Assembly: GCA_001552515.1 (NCBI GenBank)
Contig: BCRI01000025.1
Span: forward strand, 1-63,285
DNA length: 63,285 nt
Reading direction: 5' to 3'
DNA from: Sphaerimonospora mesophila NBRC 14179 = JCM 3151
Lineage (GTDB): Bacteria; Actinomycetota; Actinomycetes; Streptosporangiales; Streptosporangiaceae
Made by a program: the position numbers and the translations under genes. Positions 26,162 through 35,092 of the stretch are shown piece after piece. The notes under the pieces were generated by a model. That model searched no databases and was not told the DNA's origin. It saw only the letters and a program-made list of their open reading frames with translations. Each line of letters begins with the position of its first letter. The first letter of the stretch is position 1.

Positions 26162-27247
26162 ATGTTTTCCCGCATGACTTCTCACAGGGACTCCGTGGTC
26201 ATCGTCGGGGGCGGGCAGGCGGGCCTGGCCGCGGCGCACGCCGCGCTGGGGGCAGGGTGGCATCCGCTGGTGCTGGAGGCCTCCGATCGGCCGGTCGGAT
26301 CCTGGCGGGGCTATTACGACAGCCTGAAGCTGTTCTCGCCCGCCCGCTACAGTTCCCTGCCGGGCCTGGCCTTCGGTGGTGACGGCGAGCGGTATCCGTG
26401 CCGAGACGAGGTGGTCGACTACCTGGAGCGCTACGCCGCCGGTCTGGTCGGACGCGGTGCCGAGATCCGTACCGGCGCCCACGTGACGGCGGTGGAGGCA
26501 TCGGACGGCGACGGTTTTTCCGTACGCCTGGCCGGTGGCGAGGTGCTGACCGCGCGCATCCTGATCGCGGCCAGCGGCTCGTTCGCCCGCCCGCACCGAC
26601 CCGTCCTGCCGGGACTGGACGGCTTCACCGGCCAGGTCCTGCACGCCGCCGACTACCGTTCCCCGGCGTCGCTGTCCGGCGAGCGCGTGGTGGTCGTCGG
26701 AGCGGGCAACTCGGCGATCCAGATCGCCTACGAACTGGCCGCGCACGCGCGGGTCACCGTGGCCAGCCGTGACCCGATCCGGTTCGTGGCCCAGCGTCCG
26801 CTCGGACGGGACCTGCACTTCTGGCTCCGCCTGACCGGATTCGACCGGCTCCCCCTGCGCCGAGCCGATCGCCCGCCGACCGTACCCGTGCTCGATGACG
26901 GCCGCTACCGCCAGGCCCTGCGCCAGGGGCGGTTCGACCGCCGCCCGATGTTCGACCGGCTGGACGGCGATCACGTCGAATGGGCCGACGGCCACCGTGA
27001 GCGCATCGACGCGGTGCTTCTGGCCACTGGATATCGGCCCAATCTGGACTATTTGGCCGATCTCGGTGCGCTGACCGCTGACGGACGGCCACTGCAGCGC
27101 GGGGGAGTGTCGCACACGCACCCGGGGCTGGGCTACCTCGGGCTGGAATGGCAGCGCACCCCCTCCTCCAACACCTTGCGCGGGGTCGGCGCCGATGCCC
27201 GTCACCTGGTCCGGAGCCTCGCCCGCATGGACGGCGCGGGTGGTTAG
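26162..27247 (+). CDS. FAD/NAD(P)-binding monooxygenase-like protein (ArsO-like)
   Basis: 361 residues. The FAD site is VVIVGGGQAGLAAAHAALGA (about 12–31) and the NAD(P) site VVVVGAGNSAIQIAYELA (about 177–194), the two-dinucleotide layout of flavin monooxygenases. The region FARPHRPVLPGLDGF between them fits the same family. Proteins of this group annotated ArsO recur in arsenic operons; the reaction is not established from sequence. It ends 5 bp from the convergent arsM gene. ATG 26174 is an alternative start. Confidence 0.8.
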   Translation: MFSRMTSHRDSVVIVGGGQAGLAAAHAALGAGWHPLVLEASDRPVGSWRGYYDSLKLFSPARYSSLPGLAFGGDGERYPCRDEVVDYLERYAAGLVGRGAEIRTGAHVTAVEASDGDGFSVRLAGGEVLTARILIAASGSFARPHRPVLPGLDGFTGQVLHAADYRSPASLSGERVVVVGAGNSAIQIAYELAAHARVTVASRDPIRFVAQRPLGRDLHFWLRLTGFDRLPLRRADRPPTVPVLDDGRYRQALRQGRFDRRPMFDRLDGDHVEWADGHRERIDAVLLATGYRPNLDYLADLGALTADGRPLQRGGVSHTHPGLGYLGLEWQRTPSSNTLRGVGADARHLVRSLARMDGAGG

Positions 27248-27252
27248 GCCTG

Positions 27253-27996
27253 TCAGACCCGGCCGGGGCCGATCACGGGCTTGGTCGCCTGGACGATCGC
27301 CGAGTGGACGCCGTCACCGTGATCGGCGGTCAGGCGGATGGTGAGGCCGACGAAGCCGGCCCGGCGCAGCAGGTCGCGGTACTCCGCCACGGTCAAAGAC
27401 CCGGCCACGCAGCCCACCCGCTGCTCGGCGGCCTCGCGCCGTACCGGATCGACCGGGCCATCGGTGACCACGTCGCTCACGCCGAACCGCCCGCCGGGGC
27501 GCAGGACCCGGAACGCCTCGGCTATAACGGCGGCCTTGTCATCGGACAGGTTGATCACACAGTTGGAGATGACGGCGTCGACCGCCTGATCAGGCAGCGG
27601 GACGGCCTCGATGGCGCCGTGCAGGAACTCCACGTTGGCCACCCCCGCCTGCTCGGCGTTGGCGCGGGCCAGCCGGACCATGTCGGGGCTGGCGTCCAGC
27701 CCGTAAACCCTGCCGTACGGTCCGACCCGGCGGGCCGACAGCAACACGTCGATCCCGCCACCCGAGCCGAGGTCGAGTACGGTCTCACCGGCGCGCAACT
27801 CGGCGACGGCCACCGGGTTTCCGCAGCCGAGGCTGGCGCGCACCGCGCTCTCCGGGATGCCGATGGTGTCGTCGTACCCCGCGGCGCCGAAACAGCCCTG
27901 ATCGAACTCCTCCGCACTGCAATCCAGGGCGATCTGTCCCTCGAGGGCGGCGCGGGCCAGTCCTGAATAGCGCTCGACGACCTCGTCGTGTGCCAT
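27253..27996 (-). CDS. arsM: Arsenite S-adenosylmethionine methyltransferase
   Basis: 247 residues from ATG 27996, which has AAGGAG eight bases upstream; the ORF also opens five codons earlier. SAM motif I is VLDLGSGGGIDVLLSA. The arsenite-binding cysteines expected in ArsM are visible: a Cys in LDCSAEEFDQGCFG, Cys in VISNCVINLS and Cys in EQRVGCVAGS. It converts As(III) to methylated, eventually volatile, species in the cytoplasm. It is 11 bp downstream of the second arsR on the same strand. Confidence 0.92.
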   Translation of the reverse strand: MAHDEVVERYSGLARAALEGQIALDCSAEEFDQGCFGAAGYDDTIGIPESAVRASLGCGNPVAVAELRAGETVLDLGSGGGIDVLLSARRVGPYGRVYGLDASPDMVRLARANAEQAGVANVEFLHGAIEAVPLPDQAVDAVISNCVINLSDDKAAVIAEAFRVLRPGGRFGVSDVVTDGPVDPVRREAAEQRVGCVAGSLTVAEYRDLLRRAGFVGLTIRLTADHGDGVHSAIVQATKPVIGPGRV

Positions 27997-28007
27997 CGCG
28001 TTCTCCT

Positions 28008-28346
28008 TCACTCGCAGACGGGAGCTGCCGGAACCGGGTTGCCCATCACCACGTCGGCGGCGGTGGGGAAGCAGCTGACGCAGCTGTCGTTGATCCGGTA
28101 GAAGGCGGAGGTGCCCTGCCGCTCCACGAGGACGAAGCCCACCTCGGCCAAGATCTTCAGATGGTGGGAGACCGTCGACTGACCCACCCCCGACGCGGTC
28201 ACGATCTCGCCCACGCTCATCGGCTCGCGCCGCCGGGCCAGCAGCGACACGATCTGGATCCGCGTCGCGTCCGCCAGCGCCTTGAACCAGCTCGCGTACT
28301 CCTCGGCCTCGGCCCGGGGCAGCGGACCCTTCTCTTCACCGTTCAT
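28008..28346 (-). CDS. arsR: ArsR-family repressor of arsM
   Basis: 112 residues. HTH SVGEIVTASGVGQSTVSHHL; dimerisation helices follow. The metal-site candidates are Cys in NDSCVSCF near the C-terminal helix plus a terminal PVCE. An operator-like ATCGA–TCGAT inverted repeat overlaps the start region. It is the first gene of the arsR–arsM unit. Confidence 0.9.
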   Translation of the reverse strand: MNGEEKGPLPRAEAEEYASWFKALADATRIQIVSLLARRREPMSVGEIVTASGVGQSTVSHHLKILAEVGFVLVERQGTSAFYRINDSCVSCFPTAADVVMGNPVPAAPVCE

Positions 28347-28351
28347 CGAAA

Positions 28352-28367
28352 ATCGACGATAATCGAT
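28352..28367. promoter_or_regulatory. arsR autoregulatory operator
   Basis: ATCGACGATAATCGAT is an imperfect palindrome (ATCGA-6-TCGAT) five bases before the arsR ATG on the minus strand. Confidence 0.55.
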
Positions 28368-28385
28368 AAATCAAGGGAGGGGAAC

Positions 28386-28451
28386 CCCCGTCCGGGAGCG
28401 GCTGGGCACGCGAGCCCATCGATCACGGTGAACATCTACGCGCACGTCACA
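28386..28451 (+). pseudogene. C-terminal scrap of a tyrosine integrase
   Basis: One frame reads GHASPSITVNIYAHVT, matching the last catalytic block of tyrosine recombinases (GHxS…I…YxH). The His codon is at 28407 and the nucleophile Tyr codon at 28437. Nothing upstream of it is integrase-like. It is a 20-codon remnant beside the arsenic genes. Confidence 0.6.
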
Positions 28452-28584
28452 AATCCGCCGCCGCACGGGAGGGTAGCCGTGGAGGTCCCTTGTATCGCAT
28501 CTCCGCGATTGTCGATAATGTCGGTTCAGGTGAGCCGGGAAGTCTGGTCGGCACGTCATGCCGCCTGGAGCCGGAGGTCATACC

Positions 28585-29028
28585 GTGCGCGCCCGTGATC
28601 TGCTCATCGATCTTCCGACGATCGATCTGGACTCGACCGTTGTCGACGCGGTGAGGCTGCTCACCGAGCAGGACCTGCCCGGCCTCATCGTGGTCGACGA
28701 TGACGGGTCGCCGGTCACGGTCCTGTCGGAGACCGAAGTGCTACGTCTGGTCGTCCCCGGCTACTGCCAGGTGGATCCGGTCCTGGTCCGGGTGGTGGAC
28801 GAGGCTCACGCTGACGGGATTCTGCACCAGACGAGCGGCCGAACCATGCGTGCCTGTCTGTCTGCCCCGCCGCGCGAGCTGCCGATCAGCGGCCCCGACG
28901 CCACCGCGCTGCAACTGGCCGAACTCATGATGCGCACCCAAAGCCCATTCGTCGCGGTCGTGGACGAGGGCCGGCTTCTGGGCGCGCTCACCCTCAAAGC
29001 CCTGATGGCGCGCGTTCTCGCCGCATGA
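28585..29028 (+). CDS. CBS-domain protein
   Basis: 147 residues from GTG 28585 (GGAGG seven bases upstream); an ATG at 28558 is in frame but lacks a good site. Two CBS motifs: DLPGLIVVDDDGSPVTVLSE and PFVAVVDEGRLLGALTLKAL. Such stand-alone CBS proteins are often encoded beside ion or arsenite permeases in actinobacteria and bind adenine nucleotides to regulate them. Here the neighbour is NhaA, convergent, rather than an ArsB/SLC13 permease. Confidence 0.8.
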   Translation: MRARDLLIDLPTIDLDSTVVDAVRLLTEQDLPGLIVVDDDGSPVTVLSETEVLRLVVPGYCQVDPVLVRVVDEAHADGILHQTSGRTMRACLSAPPRELPISGPDATALQLAELMMRTQSPFVAVVDEGRLLGALTLKALMARVLAA

Positions 29029-29093
29029 CAGTCCTGGTCACGTTGGCGCTGGGGTCGGCTCAACGACGCGAAAGGCGCCTCACCGCCTCTGCG

Positions 29094-30416
29094 TCAGCGA
29101 TCGGCCGCTTCGGACCGGCCGATCTGATAAACGTCCGGCACGCCATCCTGGTTGACGTCGGCGGTCTCGATCTCATGGATGCGCCGGTAGACGCGGTTAC
29201 GCAACCGCAAAACCACTGTCGCCAACAGCGCTGCGGTCACCGAACCGGACAACACCGCCACCTTGACGTGCTCGTCGTTGCCCAGGCCGAAGGCAAGTTC
29301 GCCGATCAGCAGCGAGACGGTGAACCCGATCCCTGCCAGGATTGACAATCCCAGCATGTCCACCCAGGTCAGGTCCTCGTCCAGGTCGGCGTGGGTGAAG
29401 CGGGCCATGAGCCATGTCGCCGTCATGATGCCGATCGGCTTGCCCACCACCAAGCCCACTGCGACCCCCAGCACGACCGGATCACGGAAGGCGCTCCCCA
29501 GGCCGTCCAGCCCGCCGAGGGACACTCCCGCCGACAGAAACGCGAACGCCGGTACGGCCACTCCGGCCGAGATGGGGCGGAACCGGTGCTCGAAATGCTC
29601 GGCCAGACCGGGCCCGGCCTCAGGGCCTCCGGCCTTCTGGCTCCGCAAGACCGGTACGGCGAAGCCGAGCAGAACGCCGGCGACGGTGGCGTGCACACCC
29701 GAGGCATGCACCAGCGCCCACGTGGCGGCGGCCAACGGCAGCAGCAACCACCATGATCGAACCCGGCGTTGCACCAGTACGGTGAAGACCGCCAGCGGTG
29801 CCAGTGCCGCCAGCAGCGGGACCGGTGACAAGTCCTCGGTATAGAACAGCGCGATGATGGCGATGGCCACCAGGTCGTCGACCACGGCCAACGTGAGCAG
29901 GAAGGTGCGCAGCGCCGTGGGCAGGAAACGGCCGATGACCGCCAGCACCGCCAGGGCGAAGGCGATGTCGGTGGCGGTGGGGATCGCCCACCCGCGGGCC
30001 GCGCCTTCCACGCCCCGGGTGATGAGCAGGTACAGCAGAGCCGGGACGATCACCCCGCCCAGCGCCGCCGCTATCGGGACCGCGGCTCGCCGTGCGTTGC
30101 GGAGGTCACCGGCGACGAATTCACGTTTGAGCTCGAGCCCTGCCACAAAGAAGAAAATCGCCAGCAGGCCGTCAGCGGCCCAGGTGGCCAGGCTCAGATT
30201 CAGATGGAGCGCTTCGGGCCCGAAGCGGACGTTGCGCAGCGTCTCATATGCGTCCCCCCAGGGGGAGTTGGCAAAGATTATCGCCGCCATCGCGCCGACC
30301 AGCAGCAACACCCCGCCGACGGTCTCCTTGCGAAGGATGGCGCCGATCCTGCGCGCCTCGCCCCAGGAGCCCCGATCAAGCAGGGCCGGCTTATGTGGCG
30401 AGGCAGGGTTCGTCAT
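29094..30416 (-). CDS. nhaA: Na+/H+ antiporter NhaA
   Basis: About 440 residues from ATG 30416 (GGAG eight bases upstream; GTG 30476 is an alternative). Eleven to twelve hydrophobic segments. NhaA hallmarks are present: [39 protein letters not shown] with adjacent Asp, and [19 protein letters not shown] with the paired Asp residues of the ion site. It exports Na+ in exchange for H+ at the inner membrane. A short hydrophilic C-terminal tail follows the last helix. Confidence 0.93.
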   Translation of the reverse strand: MTNPASPHKPALLDRGSWGEARRIGAILRKETVGGVLLLVGAMAAIIFANSPWGDAYETLRNVRFGPEALHLNLSLATWAADGLLAIFFFVAGLELKREFVAGDLRNARRAAVPIAAALGGVIVPALLYLLITRGVEGAARGWAIPTATDIAFALAVLAVIGRFLPTALRTFLLTLAVVDDLVAIAIIALFYTEDLSPVPLLAALAPLAVFTVLVQRRVRSWWLLLPLAAATWALVHASGVHATVAGVLLGFAVPVLRSQKAGGPEAGPGLAEHFEHRFRPISAGVAVPAFAFLSAGVSLGGLDGLGSAFRDPVVLGVAVGLVVGKPIGIMTATWLMARFTHADLDEDLTWVDMLGLSILAGIGFTVSLLIGELAFGLGNDEHVKVAVLSGSVTAALLATVVLRLRNRVYRRIHEIETADVNQDGVPDVYQIGRSEAADR

Positions 30417-30491
30417 GCGGCGCTCCAGGCTTTCCGGGTACAGATCGGCCATTGCCGACCAGGCTTCCCGGCGCACCCCACGTCACTCTAC

Positions 30492-30831
30492 TAACACGTC
30501 GGTGGCATCTGTCGATCGGAGCCCCAACAAACCCAGGCGCCTGGTCGGCCCTCGGGGAAGCACGTCTGCAGCCCTGCTCGCGGCGATCCACGCCACGACC
30601 GTCCTTCGGAGTGAACAACGGCTCCCGTACGGCGGGCTCGATCAGCACGAGCGATCCGTCGGCCAGGCCGAGGATCCGCTCCGGTGCCATGCCGGCCACG
30701 CATAGCAACCACTCTGACTCGCAGACCAGCCCCTGCCGGTGCCCGAACTCACCGGCATTTCCGCCTGCCAAGATCCCTGAGCGGTGCTCATAGCAGCACG
30801 CAGATGGCGTTCCGCTTGCCTGCATAGCCAC
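30492..30831 (-). pseudogene. Possible hypothetical ORF or remnant upstream of nhaA
   Basis: From GTG 30831, codon use turns actinobacterial (GC-rich third positions) around a stretch reading MAPERILGLADGSLVLIEPA, then VREPLFTPKDGRG. The frame continues past this into nhaA without obvious domain content. I do not recognise a family. It is most likely a decayed gene fragment. Confidence 0.3.
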
Positions 30832-31065
30832 CGAGCTGTGAGCCGGCGTGCCATCGTTCGCAACGGTGAGCGAATTGTCGGGAGTTCACCTGACATCGGC
30901 GTGGCACGGTCTTCTCTAGCCTGGGTACGGCTTTGGGGCCGTTGTTGCCGAATGCGGGAAAGCGGGCGGCACCGGCTGTTGTCGGCTGTGGCAAGGCGCT
31001 CGCCGGGCGGGCCCCCACCGGCCATCAGCGGGGAATCCTGATATCAACCGGAAAGGGACATATCG

Positions 31066-31509
31066 ATGTTCAAGGTTAGAGGCGGCACGTCGTTGGCCAA
31101 GATCTGTGTCACGGCCGCGATCGTGGCGGTGGCGAGCGCGGCGATGCCGGCGGCTCAGGCTGCGTCCGCGCCGGCGCGATCCACCGGCGCCCCGACCAAG
31201 GCCACCGGCGTCTCCAGTTACAAGCAGTACAGCGGCTCGCTGGGAACCCTGCAGCTGCGCACCGGCACGTACGCGGGTCATAAGTACTACTGGGCCCGAG
31301 TCACCAGCCCGAGCAGCACCATGAACTCGAAGTACAACATCAACCTCATCGTCAGGGGCCCCAACGGCTACAAAAAGGTCGAGACCAAGGACATCAGCGG
31401 CACCAGCTACACCGCCGCCTACTCCATCAAGCGCGGCTACACCTACTACGCCTGCTACACCAAGAAGACCAACGCCGTCGCGGAGAAGTGCTTGAGCACG
31501 ACTGCCTGA
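31066..31509 (+). CDS. Small secreted protein, unknown
   Basis: 147 residues; GGAAAGG precedes the ATG. Signal peptide with hydrophobic TAAIVAVASAAMPAAQA, cut near residue 33. The mature part is Lys/Tyr/Thr-rich (KYYWARVTSPSSTMNSKYNI), has only two Cys (in YYACYTKKTNAVAEKCL) that could form a disulfide, and is predicted all-beta by its alternating pattern. No family recognised. The 353 bp after it (31510–31862) hold no convincing gene. Confidence 0.75.
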   Translation: MFKVRGGTSLAKICVTAAIVAVASAAMPAAQAASAPARSTGAPTKATGVSSYKQYSGSLGTLQLRTGTYAGHKYYWARVTSPSSTMNSKYNINLIVRGPNGYKKVETKDISGTSYTAAYSIKRGYTYYACYTKKTNAVAEKCLSTTA

Positions 31510-31862
31510 CCGCGGCGGGGCTCTCGCGGCCGAGGCGGTGGATCAGACCTCCACGTGGTGCCGCGAGCTGAGCGACCGTCAGCCTGCCATGAAGGCCGCC
31601 GTTCCTCACGCAGGAGGGGCGGCGGGCCGCAGGCCGGCTCTCAGGACGGCGCCGCCCCGTCCCCGCCCGCCGCCGACATCCGCCCGCACACCGGGCCGCC
31701 GCGCCCGCCCGGCTACGACCGCGCTCGCATCCTGCTGGACAAGTACGCTCACCGGCCTGGGCTATGAGAACCTCAGCCCGGCCCTGCGTCACCCGGTCAA
31801 GAAGGTGTCGTGACCGGACTCACACCCGCTGACCCGCTCGTTCCCGGGGACAGGCGGCAGGG

Positions 31863-32801
31863 TCATCTGACGATCTGGAGCAGGGCCTGGTTCCGCGCCT
31901 TCGCCGGCTCGGCGAGCCGCTGCAGTTCCCGGCCGGTCGAGTCGAGCACGACCAGGGTGTTGTGCGTGCGGCCGCGGACGCGGACCACGAGACGGCCGTC
32001 GGGGAGGTAGAACGCACCCATCTTCGTCCCCTTGACCGGAATGGGGACTCGCTTGCCCGTGACGGTGTCGACGATCGTCGGGGTGGACCCGATCGGCCAG
32101 ACGTAGTCGCCTTCCGGGTCATTCCCCGAAAACGTGTGCACAACGACCTTCCTGGCGTCCGGCGACAGGCTGTGCACGTGGTTCGCGTACTTGATGCCCT
32201 TGACCCGGACCGACCGCCCGGTCTTGATGTCGAAAATGAAGACGCCGTCGCCGGCCGCCCCCGCGAGGTGGCGTCCGTCCGCGGACCAGGCGAGGTGGCA
32301 GGCGCCAAGCGGTACGCCGACCTTGCGTACGCCCGTGCCGTTCGCGTTCATGACCATGAGAGGTGTCCCGGTCTTGGCGTTGGCGTGCTTGCCGAAGAAG
32401 GCGACCCTGGTGGAGTCCGGGGACCAGACCGGGGTGAAGCAGGGGAAGTTGGCGGCGATTCCCTTGGCCACGACCTTCGACGTGCTCCCGTCCCCGATGT
32501 GGAGCTTGCCCTTCGGCAGGCGGTCCAGCGTGACCCAGGCGAGCTTCGTGCCGTCGGGCGAGGCGGCGACCTGGAAGGTGAGATCCGGTGCGCTGCCGAG
32601 CTTGATGAACCCCTTGCCCGGTTCGTAGCGGCTGATCGGATAGCCCTTGCCGTAGCTCAGGTAGACGGCGACACCTGCGAGCGGCTTCGGCGTCGCGCTC
32701 ACGGACCTGGTGGCCGTCGTGGTGCCGGCGGCGGCCGCGGAGGGGAGGACGGCGAGGCCGGCGATCGCGGTGACGGCCAGACCGAGTGCGGTGCGCTTCA
32801 T
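31863..32801 (-). CDS. Secreted WD40/TolB-like beta-propeller protein
   Basis: 312 residues from ATG 32801 (AGGAG six bases upstream). Signal peptide ends near AAAAG. Repeated TolB/PD40-type blades: VAASPDGTKLAWVTL, VWSPDSTRVAFFG, AWSADGRHLAGAA, LSPDARKVVVHT. It probably functions as an extracellular binding/scaffold protein; no catalytic motif seen. It is divergent from another secreted propeller-like gene at 33155. Confidence 0.8.
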   Translation of the reverse strand: MKRTALGLAVTAIAGLAVLPSAAAAGTTTATRSVSATPKPLAGVAVYLSYGKGYPISRYEPGKGFIKLGSAPDLTFQVAASPDGTKLAWVTLDRLPKGKLHIGDGSTSKVVAKGIAANFPCFTPVWSPDSTRVAFFGKHANAKTGTPLMVMNANGTGVRKVGVPLGACHLAWSADGRHLAGAAGDGVFIFDIKTGRSVRVKGIKYANHVHSLSPDARKVVVHTFSGNDPEGDYVWPIGSTPTIVDTVTGKRVPIPVKGTKMGAFYLPDGRLVVRVRGRTHNTLVVLDSTGRELQRLAEPAKARNQALLQIVR

Positions 32802-33101
32802 GGTGAACTCCTGGGTGCGTTGCTTCCCGGCGTGATCGGCGCCGGGAATGATCGCGCCCAGTGAAAGGTCGGCCGCTTGCACGTCCCTTGATTACGACAT
32901 ATCGGGGCGCTGCAATCGGCCTGCAGGGGCGGCCGTGCACGGCCCTGACCAAGAGTTTCGTTGCCGTGGTCCGGCACGCCCACGCCCCCTCGTCCATGCC
33001 GGTGCCGCTCTCGGGGCGGCACCTCTTCGCATTACGTGACGGTCGGCCGTTCGCCCGTGAATTCATGAGGTCGGCGGTAATCGCCGATCAAGAGGTCTGC
33101 A

Positions 33102-33151
33102 AGGGGTCCGTCTCAGACTGCGTCTGTCCCACCGCAGACGAAAGGACCCCT
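33102..33151 (+). promoter_or_regulatory. Leader stem-loop enclosing the ribosome-binding site of the next gene
   Basis: AGGGGTCC (33102–33109) pairs with GGACCCCT (33144–33151) and, inside it, CGTCTG (33121–33126) with CAGACG (33135–33140). The Shine-Dalgarno AAAGGA (33141–33146) is partly inside the outer stem, four bases before the ATG at 33155. Confidence 0.6.
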
Positions 33152-33154
33152 GCC

Positions 33155-34303
33155 ATGGACATCCCTCGCGCCTCGGCCCGCGTCACGCTCGCCGTCGCCA
33201 TCTCGGTCGTGACCGTCCCGGTAGCCGGCTTGACGATCGGGGCCGGCACCGTGCAGGCGGCCCCGGCGCAGTGGCGGGTCGTCAAGGGCGCGGCCCTCGG
33301 GCCGAACGGCAGTGCCCTGCTGGACGTGACGGCGACCGGGGCCCGGGACGCGTGGGCCGTCGGGTACGGCTGCGGGCGGGAGAAGGCCGTGAGCTGCCCC
33401 GCCGTCGCACGGTGGAACGGCACCCAGTGGAAGAGTGCGACCATGCCCGCCTATCGGCCGCCGGCCGGGTACGACTCGGACGTCCACCATTTCGACGCCG
33501 TCAGCGCGACCTCCCCCGACGACGTGTGGACGGTTGGCAACGGCCTCAACGTACGGGTCGGGCACTGGAACGGCAGGAGTTGGAGCATGTACCGGCCGTT
33601 CGGCAAGACCGGGAACAGAAGGCTGTCCGACGTCGAGGTCGGCCGGGGGCGGGTGTGGTTCGCCGGGAGTCTCGACGAGACCGGTGACCGTGCGGTCGTC
33701 CTGAGCTGGAGCGGCCGCGCCGGGTTCGTCAGGGAGTACACCCACAAGGGCTCGCTCGCCGCGCTGTCGGCCCGCCGCGGGACGGGTGAGGTCTGGGCGG
33801 TGGGCGCGCAGAAGACCGGACCGTTGGTCGTACGAGGGACCGAGCGGGGCGGTCGGGTCCGCTGGGAGGAGAGCCGGACCCCGGCGATTCCCGAGGGGAA
33901 GCTCAACCAGGTGCGGGCGATCGGCGCCGACGACGTCTGGGCGGTCGGTCAGATCGGCAATCCGTACGACTGGAGTGACTTCAAGCCGCTCGCGCTGCAC
34001 TTCGACGGCAAGTCGTGGCGCCAGGTGCCCCTCCCGGTGGCGAAGGGCCGCATCACCGGCCTCACCGCCGACGCCTCCGGAAACATCTGGGTGAGCGGCG
34101 TCGACCCCTCCCACCCGAAGCAGGTCCTCTTCATGCGGTATGTGCAGGGCGCCTGGACCACGTCGTACGGCCCCAAGCTGAGGCTTCCGGTGCGGCACGC
34201 GACGATCAGCGGGATCCCCGGTTCGAGCGGCATGTGGGCGGTCGGCCGAATGATGGGCGACAGCGAGGACTCGGAAAAGGACTTCATCCTCCGGTACGGC
34301 TGA
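33155..34303 (+). CDS. Secreted propeller-type protein, unknown function
   Basis: 382 residues. Signal peptide ends at VQAA near residue 35. Regular blades carry DAWAVG, DDVWTVG, GEVWAVG, DDVWAVG, GNIWVSG and GMWAVG, typical of an actinobacterial secreted beta-propeller family. No catalytic residues evident. A structured leader precedes it. Confidence 0.78.
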   Translation: MDIPRASARVTLAVAISVVTVPVAGLTIGAGTVQAAPAQWRVVKGAALGPNGSALLDVTATGARDAWAVGYGCGREKAVSCPAVARWNGTQWKSATMPAYRPPAGYDSDVHHFDAVSATSPDDVWTVGNGLNVRVGHWNGRSWSMYRPFGKTGNRRLSDVEVGRGRVWFAGSLDETGDRAVVLSWSGRAGFVREYTHKGSLAALSARRGTGEVWAVGAQKTGPLVVRGTERGGRVRWEESRTPAIPEGKLNQVRAIGADDVWAVGQIGNPYDWSDFKPLALHFDGKSWRQVPLPVAKGRITGLTADASGNIWVSGVDPSHPKQVLFMRYVQGAWTTSYGPKLRLPVRHATISGIPGSSGMWAVGRMMGDSEDSEKDFILRYG

Positions 34304-34343
34304 CGCCGCCCCACCGGGGTCACCTCGCGGCTGCTCAGGGCGA

Positions 34344-34577
34344 CTTGCGGTACGCCGCCTCCAGCGTACGACGATCGCCGGTGTTTTCCTCCTGGCGGCA
34401 ATCGCTGCGGTCGTCTCGTTCAGGCACATGCACGAGCTTTGCCTGCGCCACGGTGAGGATCACCTGGCAGCGGTGCTCATCCCGCTCGCGCGACGGCCTG
34501 ATCGTCCGTCGCCTCGATGTCCATCCCCCTGGCCAACCGATACGGCTCGCGCGGCGGCCTCCTGGCCTGGGACCTGC
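34344..34577 (+). pseudogene. DUF2637 (SpdA-like transfer/membrane protein) remnant
   Basis: One frame reads RLQRTTIAGVFLLAAIAAVV followed by SFRHMHELCLRHGEDHL and LAAVLIPLA, then a one-base shift gives DGLIV and ASMSIPLANRYGSRGGLLAW. Together these reproduce the DUF2637 family layout found on actinobacterial conjugative elements. No start codon or downstream body remains, and the frame is broken, so this is a pseudogene. A shorter piece of the same family is at 41335. Confidence 0.65.
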
Positions 34578-34680
34578 GTCCGACGCGCGGCACGATCCGG
34601 CACAGCGGCCGGGTCGGGTACTGCCCGCAGCAGGTGGTGCTCGATGACGCGCTGACCGTGCGGCAGCATTGCTTTCTTTC
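34578..34680 (+). pseudogene. ABC-transporter ATPase fragment
   Basis: In the same frame as the end of the DUF2637 remnant the translation continues RPTRGTIRHSGRVGYCPQQV, then VLDDALTVRQH, which matches the Q-loop region of antibiotic-resistance-type ABC ATPases (GYCPQ…LTVRQHL). No Walker A or signature motif is present. A mosaic junction between two unrelated gene scraps. Confidence 0.5.
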
Positions 34681-34924
34681 AGGCTCCCGGTTGCGCGGCG
34701 GCGGATGGTCAGGGGGCCACCAGGGGCCGGATCGGCAGGTAGTGCGCCCCGTCATGGCGAGTGCCTGGGGCATCGGCGCAGGCGGACGTGCGGCAGGCGC
34801 GGGTGACGGCCGCGGGGTGCGCTGCCTGAGATACGGGGGGTGGGGCGTGCGGAGCTGCGCGGAATGCTGCTCATCCAGGCGGGTAGCGGCGGGGTGTGCG
34901 TATCACGCCGCACGTGTGCTAGGT

Positions 34925-34955
34925 TAGACACAGTTGCAGTTGTGGTACCCATAAT
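34925..34955 (+). promoter_or_regulatory. Candidate cspA promoter
   Basis: -35-like TAGACA (34925–34930) and -10 CATAAT (34950–34955), spacer 19 bp. This implies a leader of about 130 nt before cspA, as is typical of cold-shock genes. Confidence 0.4.
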
Positions 34956-34965
34956 GAACTTGTGT

Positions 34966-35000
34966 GCACCTGACGGTATGTAGCCTCAGGTGCATTTTTG
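34966..35000 (+). promoter_or_regulatory. Terminator-like hairpin in the cspA leader
   Basis: GCACCTGA (34966–34973) pairs perfectly with TCAGGTGC (34986–34993) and is followed by ATTTTTGTTT. It lies upstream of cspA, right after the predicted transcription start, so it looks like an attenuator or a cold-sensing leader element. Confidence 0.6.
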
Positions 35001-35092
35001 TTTGCCGGTCTTCTCCGGGTGTGGGCCTATCGCGGCAACGCGGAATTCGTGACAGTGCGGATTTCGGCTACACCTATCAAGAGGAGATCGAC

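Noticed and set aside
31510-31862. Coding remnant reading PGYDRARILLDKYAH
   Set aside because: Too short and unsupported by codon pattern or any family that I recognise.
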